Source of the DNA: Frankiaceae bacterium
GTDB taxonomy: Bacteria > Actinomycetota > Actinomycetes > Mycobacteriales > SCTD01
Reading direction: 5' to 3'
NCBI GenBank assembly: GCA_026786045.1
Contig: JAJAYV010000339.1
Location: 1 to 5,891 of the forward strand
DNA length: 5,891 nucleotides
The notes beneath the pieces were generated by a model, which did not search any database, had not been told where the DNA came from, and saw only the letters and a list, made by a program, of their open reading frames with translations. This document shows, one piece after another, positions 1-4,548 of this stretch (within the stretch, counting starts at the first letter, position 1; each line of letters starts with the position of its first letter). The translations under genes and the position numbers were made by a program.

Positions 1-291
1 GCGCGGGGCGACCGCGCCGCCCCGCCCCCGGGCGCGGGGCGCCCGCCCCGCGCGCCCCGGCCGGGGCGCGAGCGCCGCGCCGCGGCGCAGCACCCGGTCG
101 ACCCGGTCGAGCAGCGCGCGCTCCTCGCGGCGGCGGGCGTCCTGCAGCCGCTGGAGCTCGGCCCCCGGCCGGCAGGTCTGCACCACGGCGTCGACGGCGC
201 GGCGGGCCCGGCCCCACGCCTGCACGGCATGCCGGCGGGCCTCGAACAGCTCGAGCGGGGTGCGGGTGCAGGGCAGCAGGACCGGGCTCAT
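1..291 (-). CDS. Hypothetical protein, N-terminal 97 residues (runs off left edge)
   Basis: I do not recognise this protein. The minus-strand frame opens with ATG at 291 and has no stop to the window edge, so the C-terminus is missing. An AGGAGA ribosome-binding site (complement of 298-303) lies 6 bases before the ATG and fixes the start. Nearly every third codon position is G or C, which supports this strand over the opposite open frame. Residues 1-70 look soluble and mostly helical, rich in Arg, Ala, Glu and Leu, with amphipathic stretches around 12-37 and 45-68. There is no signal peptide or membrane segment. From about residue 71 the sequence becomes a low-complexity Ala/Arg/Gly/Pro tail encoded by almost pure G/C DNA. 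A 9-bp tandem repeat (92-109) encodes the DRVDRV-like part. A CRP-type palindrome lies 67 bp upstream and could control it. The real end of the protein may be close, since such tails are often C-terminal. Confidence 0.6.
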   Translation of the reverse strand, partial: MSPVLLPCTRTPLELFEARRHAVQAWGRARRAVDAVVQTCRPGAELQRLQDARRREERALLDRVDRVLRRGAALAPRPGRAGRAPRARGRGGAVAPR

Positions 292-358
292 GGGGCGTCT
301 CCTCGCCGGAGGGTTCGAGAGCAGCGTCCCCCTGTCCTCGGCAGGATCACCCCCGGAC

Positions 359-374
359 TGTGATCGTCGTCACA
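359..374. promoter_or_regulatory. CRP/GlxR-type operator, TGTGA-N6-TCACA
   Basis: The sequence reads TGTGATCGTCGTCACA, a perfect match to the symmetrical TGTGA-N6-TCACA consensus of the CRP/FNR superfamily (E. coli CRP, the mycobacterial Rv3676 regulator, corynebacterial GlxR). It sits in the only sizeable intergenic gap, 67 bp upstream of the leftward hypothetical gene's ATG and 45 bp beyond the FMO stop codon. By position it would act on the leftward gene. Its distance from the start codon fits an activator site overlapping or just upstream of a promoter, but I could not identify a convincing -10 hexamer. The match is read directly; binding by a cAMP-responsive regulator is inferred. Confidence 0.6.
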
Positions 375-419
375 TTGTCACCGGAACGTGAACGGCGAAG
401 CTGGACGAACCGGCCGGGA

Positions 420-1745
420 CTACACCAGGACGCCGGCTCGCTTGGCCCCGCGGCGGCGCTCGGAGCGCAGCGCGTGCAGGTAGAGGTCGAAGTCGACCTG
501 GATGGTGTGCCGCTTGCTGCCGATGTAGCGGGCGCGCACCTCGGCGTCCTGCCGGTCGATCGCGTCCTGCATCTCCTGCCGCGACGGCAGGGCGTACGTG
601 CCCGCGAGGTGATCGGCGACCAGCCGTCCCTGCTCCTCCGCGATCGGCATGATCGCGCCGAGCGGCTGCACCAGCCCGATGAACGCGAGGTCGGTCATGT
701 CGGGGTGGAACACCCTGCTGTACAGAGATATCCGGTTGTCCTTGGCCGAGACCAACTCCTCGTCGAAGAACGGGAACGTGATCCGGTAGCCGGTCGCGTA
801 GACGACGACGTCGACGTGCGCGCGGGTGCCGTCCTCGAAGACCGCCTCCGAGCCCTCGAACCGCGACAGGTTCGGCTTGGCGACCACCGCGCCGTGCGCG
901 AGCCGGGTCAGGATCGTGTCGCTGACGGTGATGTGGGCCTGCAGCATCCCGTGCGTCGGGGTCCGCAGGCCGTACCGCTCGTACCGGCCGACGACCGCTT
1001 TGAGCATCCCGGCGGTGAGCCGTTGGCGGACCTTCCACGGCAGCATGCGCGCGAGCGCGGGTGTCTCGACCTGGTCCATCGGCCGGCCGAAGACGTACTT
1101 GGGGACGATGTGTACCGGGGTGCGCGCCGCGAGGTAGGTGCGGTGCGCGACCCAGGAGGACTCGACCGCGATGTCCATCGCGCTGTTGCCCATGCCGACG
1201 ACGAGCACCGACAGGTCGCGCCAGGCGGTGTTGTCCTCGAAGTCGTGTGCGTGCAGCTGCACCCCCGGGAAGCTCTCGCTGCCGGGGAAGGCCGGCTCTG
1301 GCCGGCGCGGGTCCCAGTGGTGGCCGTTGGCGACGACCAGCGCGTCGAACTCCTCGACGCTGCCGTCGTCGAGCGTCAGCCGCCACCCGCCGCCGTCGCG
1401 CCGCTCCGCCCGCTCGACCGCCGTGGAGAAGCGGATGTGCCGGAGCAGGTCGAAGTGGTCGGCGTAGGACGCGAAGTACTCCGCGATGTGGGTGTGGTGC
1501 GGGAAGTCCGGATACGACTTCGGCATCGGGAAGTCGGTGTACTCCATCCGCTCGCGCGAGGTGTTGATGTGCAGCGAGCGGTAGGACGAGCTCAGCCCGT
1601 TGCTGTTCTGGAAGACCCAGTTCCCGCCGACGCGGTCGCCCTTCTCGAAGCAGATGACCGGGATCCCCTTCTCGACCAGCGCCTTCAGCGCGACCATGCC
1701 GGACGAGCCGGCGCCGATGACAGCCGTACGGGGCAGGTGAACCAT
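420..1745 (-). CDS. Flavin-containing monooxygenase (FMO family, NAD(P)-binding)
   Basis: A 441-residue cytoplasmic flavoprotein of class B, predicted to use FAD, NADPH and O2 to oxygenate a nitrogen, sulfur or carbonyl centre. Seen in order: the FAD-binding Rossmann motif GAGSSG at 11-16; Glu34 at the end of the second strand, followed by GDRVGGNW (36-43); the family fingerprint FPGVQLHAHDF at 159-169, fitting FxGxxxHxxx(Y/F); the second, NADPH-binding Rossmann motif GMGNSAMD at 184-191; and ATGY at 317-320. The fingerprint ends in Phe, whereas classical Baeyer-Villiger enzymes end in Trp plus Pro or Asp, so an FMO-type enzyme is more likely. The C-terminal RHTIQVDFDLYL region (412-423) is usual for the family, and length is normal. 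ATG at 1745 is the only possible start, because an in-frame TGA lies two codons upstream. An AAGG ribosome site (complement 1754-1757) sits 8 bases before it. It is transcribed divergently from the SDR, with a 16-bp palindrome across its start. The substrate cannot be told from sequence. Confidence 0.93.
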   Translation of the reverse strand: MVHLPRTAVIGAGSSGMVALKALVEKGIPVICFEKGDRVGGNWVFQNSNGLSSSYRSLHINTSRERMEYTDFPMPKSYPDFPHHTHIAEYFASYADHFDLLRHIRFSTAVERAERRDGGGWRLTLDDGSVEEFDALVVANGHHWDPRRPEPAFPGSESFPGVQLHAHDFEDNTAWRDLSVLVVGMGNSAMDIAVESSWVAHRTYLAARTPVHIVPKYVFGRPMDQVETPALARMLPWKVRQRLTAGMLKAVVGRYERYGLRTPTHGMLQAHITVSDTILTRLAHGAVVAKPNLSRFEGSEAVFEDGTRAHVDVVVYATGYRITFPFFDEELVSAKDNRISLYSRVFHPDMTDLAFIGLVQPLGAIMPIAEEQGRLVADHLAGTYALPSRQEMQDAIDRQDAEVRARYIGSKRHTIQVDFDLYLHALRSERRRGAKRAGVLV

Positions 1746-1752
1746 GGTTCAC
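1737..1752. promoter_or_regulatory. Perfect 16-bp palindrome in divergent FMO/SDR start region (operator candidate)
   Basis: GTGAACCATGGTTCAC is a perfect inverted repeat centred on the FMO start codon (ATG, complement 1743-1745). Outer arms AGGTG (1735-1739) and CACCT (1752-1756) extend the symmetry with a two-base offset. Its left edge is 31 bp before the SDR ATG at 1784. A dimeric repressor bound here could block FMO translation or transcription start and also lie in the SDR promoter zone. The arms GTGA/TCAC resemble a CRP half-site but are separated by 8 bases rather than 6. The palindrome is seen directly; operator function is inferred, and chance or coding constraint remains possible. 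No regulator gene is present in the window. Confidence 0.4.
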
Positions 1753-1783
1753 ACCTTAGGGCCGGGTGCGGCAGGATGGACGC

Positions 1784-2584
1784 ATGATCGCGCTGACCGA
1801 CCGGACCGTGGCCATCACCGGAGCGGCCAGGGGCATCGGCGCCGCCGTCGCCGCCGAGGTCGTCCGCCGCGGCGGGCTGGTGCTGCTCGGCGACCTCGAC
1901 GCCGAGGCCGTCGCTGCGGTCGCCACCCGCCTCGGCCCGGCTGCGCTGTCCGGCCGGCTCGACGTCACCGACGACGCGTCGTACGCACAGTGGCTGGAGC
2001 TCGCGCAGGTGGACGTGCTGGTCAGCAACGCCGGCGTGATGTGGGTCGGGGCCTACGACGAGGAGCCCGAGGTGGCCGGCCGCCGGATGATGGACGTCAA
2101 CTTCTGGGGCGTTGTGCGCGGCACCCGGCTGGTGCTGCCGGCGATGCTGCACCGCGGTTCCGGGCACGTCGTCACCGTCGCCTCGCTGGCCTCCTACATC
2201 GGTCCGCGCGGCGAGGCGACCTACGGCGCGACCAAGCACGCGGTGCACGGTTGGACCAAGGCGGTGCGCGCCGAGCTGCGCGGGCGGGGCGTCGACTTCA
2301 CGCTCGTTCTGCCCGCGGTCGTCGAGACCGAGCTGGCCGCCGGCACCGACTCCGGCGGCGTCCCTCGGCTCACCCCCGAGCAGGTGGCCAGCGCCGTCGT
2401 CGACGCGATCGAGCGGCCGCGCTTCGAGGTCTTCGTGCCGGCGCGCACGAGCGCGCTGGTGCGGATCTTCGCGTTGCTCCCGCAGACCGCCCGCGACCGG
2501 ATGTACGAGCGGCTCGTGCCCGACCAGGTGCGCAGCACCGACCGCGCGGCACGGGCGGCGTACGAGCAGCGTCAGGTCCTGTAG
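1784..2584 (+). CDS. Short-chain dehydrogenase/reductase (classical SDR)
   Basis: A 266-residue cytoplasmic NAD(P)(H)-dependent oxidoreductase with a single Rossmann fold, expected to interconvert an alcohol and a carbonyl. Seen: the cofactor glycine motif TGAARGIG at 12-19; Asp37 at the end of the second strand (GDLD), which favours NAD(H) over NADP(H); Asp60-Val61 near the adenine; SNAG at 81-84, a variant of NNAG; and the full catalytic tetrad Asn106, Ser134, Tyr147, Lys151 (YGATK). The usual PG after the sixth strand is PA (177-178), followed by Glu-Thr-Glu-Leu. Length is normal. I chose ATG 1784 because AGGA at 1773-1776 is well spaced and the protein then begins just before the first strand; an in-frame GTG at 1766 would add only six residues. 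It is divergent from the FMO and is followed after 21 bp by the DsbA-like gene, so the three rightward genes are probably one transcript. The substrate is unknown; action in the same pathway as the FMO is inferred. Confidence 0.94.
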   Translation: MIALTDRTVAITGAARGIGAAVAAEVVRRGGLVLLGDLDAEAVAAVATRLGPAALSGRLDVTDDASYAQWLELAQVDVLVSNAGVMWVGAYDEEPEVAGRRMMDVNFWGVVRGTRLVLPAMLHRGSGHVVTVASLASYIGPRGEATYGATKHAVHGWTKAVRAELRGRGVDFTLVLPAVVETELAAGTDSGGVPRLTPEQVASAVVDAIERPRFEVFVPARTSALVRIFALLPQTARDRMYERLVPDQVRSTDRAARAAYEQRQVL

Positions 2585-2605
2585 CGCGTCTGCCAGGCTG
2601 TGGCC

Positions 2606-3121
2606 ATGGACCTGACCCTGCCGGTCGGGCCGCGCGACCACGTCCGCGGCCCGCGGGACGCGCGCGTCACGGTCGTGGAGTACGCCGACGTCGAGTGCCC
2701 CTACTGCGGCCGGGTCGAGCCGGTGCTGCAGGAGCTGCTCTCGCAGCGAGACGACGTGCGGCTGGTCTACCGGCACTTCCCGCTCGTCGACGTGCACCCG
2801 CACGCCTTCTCCGCTGCGCTCGCGCTCGAGGCCGCCGCCGAGCAGGGGGTGTTCTGGGAGCTGCACGACCGGCTGTTCGCCGACCAGGAGTCTCTCGGCC
2901 GCGCCGCCTACGCCCGGCATGCCGGGGCGCTCGGGCTGGACCCGGACCGGTTGCTGCGCCCGGCCAGCGAAAGGCACGACAGCCGGGTGCGCGACGACTT
3001 CGACAGCGGCGTCGCGAGCGGGGTGCAGGGCACGCCCGCGCTGTTCGTCGACGGCGTGCGCTTCGAGGGCGGGCCGAGCCTGAAGCGGGTGCTCGAGGCC
3101 GTGGACCGGGCGCGCGGGTGA
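2606..3121 (+). CDS. DsbA-like thiol oxidoreductase (thioredoxin fold), NhaA-associated
   Basis: A 171-residue thioredoxin-fold protein of the DsbA type. The active site CPYC lies at 31-34 after the first strand (VTVVEYADVE), and the cis-proline is Pro144 in GTPALFVDG (142-150). Between them is a helical insertion containing HPHAFSAALALEAA (64-77) and FWELHDRLF (83-91), as in bacterial DsbA/FrnE-like proteins. There is no signal peptide or membrane anchor, so as annotated it is cytoplasmic. ATG 2606 is preferred because AGG at 2595-2597 is 8 bases upstream; the in-frame GTG at 2600 would be only 2 bases from it. The N-terminal block (GPRDHVRGPRDARVTVVEY) and the H(F/L)PLxDVHPHA block closely resemble the thioredoxin domain fused to the C-terminus of many actinobacterial NhaA antiporters. 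Its stop overlaps the nhaA start by four bases (GTGA), so translation is probably coupled. A role in redox control or folding of NhaA is inferred from this context. Confidence 0.92.
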   Translation: MDLTLPVGPRDHVRGPRDARVTVVEYADVECPYCGRVEPVLQELLSQRDDVRLVYRHFPLVDVHPHAFSAALALEAAAEQGVFWELHDRLFADQESLGRAAYARHAGALGLDPDRLLRPASERHDSRVRDDFDSGVASGVQGTPALFVDGVRFEGGPSLKRVLEAVDRARG

Positions 3122-4476
3122 CCGCCCCGACCCGGCTGCTCCCGCGCGGCGAGCTGACCTCCGCCGCCCGGGAGTACCTGCGGACCGAGGCCGGCGGCGC
3201 AGTGCTGCTGCTGCTCGCGACGGTCGCGGCGCTGGTCTGGGCGAACAGCCCATGGAGCGGCAGCTACGAGTCGCTGTGGGAGACCCACCTGTCGGTGCAG
3301 CTCGGTGACGCCCTCATCGACGAGTCGCTGCGGCACTGGGTGAACGACGCGCTCATGACGCTGTTCTTCCTGCTCGTCGGGCTCGAGATCGCGCGCGAGC
3401 TGTCGGTCGGGGAGTACCAGGACCGCCGCGCCGTCGTCGCCCCCGCGCTGGCCGCGCTCGGCGGGCTGGTCGTCCCGGCCGCGCTCTACCTGCTCGTCGC
3501 GGGCGGCGACGGGGAGGCCGCCCGCGGCTGGGGGATCGCCATCTCCACCGACACCGCCTTCGCGCTCGGCGTGCTCGCGCTGGTCGGTCCCCGCTGCCCG
3601 AACCGGCTGCGCATCTTCCTGCTCGCTTTGGCGATCGTCGATGACGTCGCGGCGATCGGCGTCATCGCCGTCTTCTACACCGACGACCTCGACACCGGTG
3701 CGCTTGGCCTGGCCGCGCTGCTGTTCCTCGTGCTCGTCGCGCTGCGCACCGGCCGGGTGAGGAACCCGGCACCGTACGTCGTGGTGGCGGTGCTGCTGTG
3801 GCTGGCGACGTACGCCTCCGGGGTGCACCCGACAGTCGCGGGCGTGGCGATGGGGCTGTTGTTCGCCTCGTACGCGCCGGGGGAGGACGACCTCGAGCGC
3901 GCGGCGCAGAGCGGCCGGCGGTTCCTGTCCATGCCGTCGGCGGAGCGGGCGCGCGACGCAGTCCGCAGCCTGGCCGTCACCGTGTCGGCGAACGACCGGC
4001 TGACGCTGCGGCTGCACCCGGTCGTGAGCTTCGCGGTGGTGCCGCTGTTCGCGCTCGCCAACGCGGGGGTGGCGCTCGACGGCGAGGCGCTGCGCGGCGC
4101 GGCAACCAGCCCGGTCGCGCTCGGGATCGTGCTCGGCCTGGTCGTCGGCAAGCTGCTCGGCGTGCTCGGCGGGACCTGGCTGGCGCTGCGACTGCCGAGC
4201 TCGTCGTTCGTCAGCGGCACCAGCTGGGGGCAGGTGACCGGGGTGGCGTCGGTGGCCGGGATCGGCTTCACCATCGCGCTGTTCGTCACCGACCTGGCCT
4301 TCGACGACCCCCTGCTGCAGCAGGAGGCGAAGATCGGGATCCTCGCCGGGTCGGCGCTCGCAGCCGCGCTCGCGCTGGGCGTGTTCCGCTTCCTGTCCGC
4401 GCGCGGCGGGCTCTGCCTGCCGGGCGCCGAGCTGCGCTCACTGCCGCCTATGTCGGCGATCCCCGACCCGGAGTAG
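3118..4476 (+). CDS. nhaA: Na+/H+ antiporter NhaA
   Basis: A 452-residue inner-membrane antiporter that exports Na+ or Li+ in exchange for H+ and serves salt and alkaline-pH tolerance. Seen: a first hydrophobic segment near 25-43; FFLLVGLE at 83-90 with Glu90, Arg93 and Glu94 at the positions of the E. coli pH-sensing residues Glu78, Arg81 and Glu82; TDTAFALG with Asp145 (E. coli Asp133); the ion-binding pair Asp175-Asp176 in AIVDD (E. coli Asp163-Asp164); GVHPTVAGV; Lys345 in VVGKLLG (E. coli Lys300); and GIGFTIALF near the end. A hydrophilic loop (DDLERAAQ to ANDRLTLRLHP) is longer than in E. coli and is typical of actinobacterial members, explaining 452 rather than about 390 residues. It lacks the C-terminal thioredoxin domain of many actinobacterial NhaA proteins and instead ends in a short tail. 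The GTG start overlaps the stop of the DsbA-like gene (GTGA) with no strong ribosome site, which implies translational coupling. The same frame is open far upstream, but that part is a shadow of the SDR and DsbA-like genes. Confidence 0.96.
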   Translation: MTAPTRLLPRGELTSAAREYLRTEAGGAVLLLLATVAALVWANSPWSGSYESLWETHLSVQLGDALIDESLRHWVNDALMTLFFLLVGLEIARELSVGEYQDRRAVVAPALAALGGLVVPAALYLLVAGGDGEAARGWGIAISTDTAFALGVLALVGPRCPNRLRIFLLALAIVDDVAAIGVIAVFYTDDLDTGALGLAALLFLVLVALRTGRVRNPAPYVVVAVLLWLATYASGVHPTVAGVAMGLLFASYAPGEDDLERAAQSGRRFLSMPSAERARDAVRSLAVTVSANDRLTLRLHPVVSFAVVPLFALANAGVALDGEALRGAATSPVALGIVLGLVVGKLLGVLGGTWLALRLPSSSFVSGTSWGQVTGVASVAGIGFTIALFVTDLAFDDPLLQQEAKIGILAGSALAAALALGVFRFLSARGGLCLPGAELRSLPPMSAIPDPE

Positions 4477-4483
4477 CCGGGCA

Positions 4484-4496
4484 GGCCGCAGCGGCC
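4484..4496. terminator. Weak hairpin between convergent nhaA and DUF222/HNH genes
   Basis: GGCCGCAGCGGCC can form a five-pair, all-G/C stem with a CAG loop, starting 8 bases after the nhaA stop, in the 72-bp gap between two convergent genes. There is no T tract on either strand, and the stem cannot extend because the flanks do not pair. Position is what makes it a terminator candidate; short GC hairpins are common by chance in DNA this rich in G and C. I see nothing else in this gap. Confidence 0.22.
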
Positions 4497-4548
4497 ATCG
4501 CACGGGCCCGCGCTCGTGGTGGTCGAACGCGCGGCGTCAGTCGGCTGC

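Noticed and set aside
1..363. Plus-strand frame open from the left edge to a TGA at 361-363
   Set aside because: Its third codon positions are far less G/C-biased than those of the minus-strand frame, which also has a start codon with a good ribosome site.
360..1787. Long plus-strand open frame (475 codons) across the FMO gene
   Set aside because: It is antisense to a gene with all FMO motifs; the translation is Arg/Val/Asp/Pro-rich with no recognisable fold, as expected for a shadow frame in high-GC DNA. Its GTG start also falls inside the CRP-like palindrome.
1776..1787. ATG at 1776 as SDR start or as a tiny upstream ORF (ATG GAC GCA TGA)
   Set aside because: It is out of the SDR frame and lies too close to the AGGA sequence to be initiated well; the overlap of its TGA with the real ATG is probably accidental.
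1744..3117. Upstream extension of the nhaA frame, giving a 910-residue protein
   Set aside because: These codons overlap the SDR and DsbA-like genes in another frame and translate to Arg/Ala/Gly-rich low complexity. NhaA similarity begins only after the GTG at 3118.
1685..3253. 522-codon minus-strand frame opposite the SDR and DsbA-like genes
   Set aside because: Both sense genes have complete catalytic motifs; this frame has none and is a compositional shadow.
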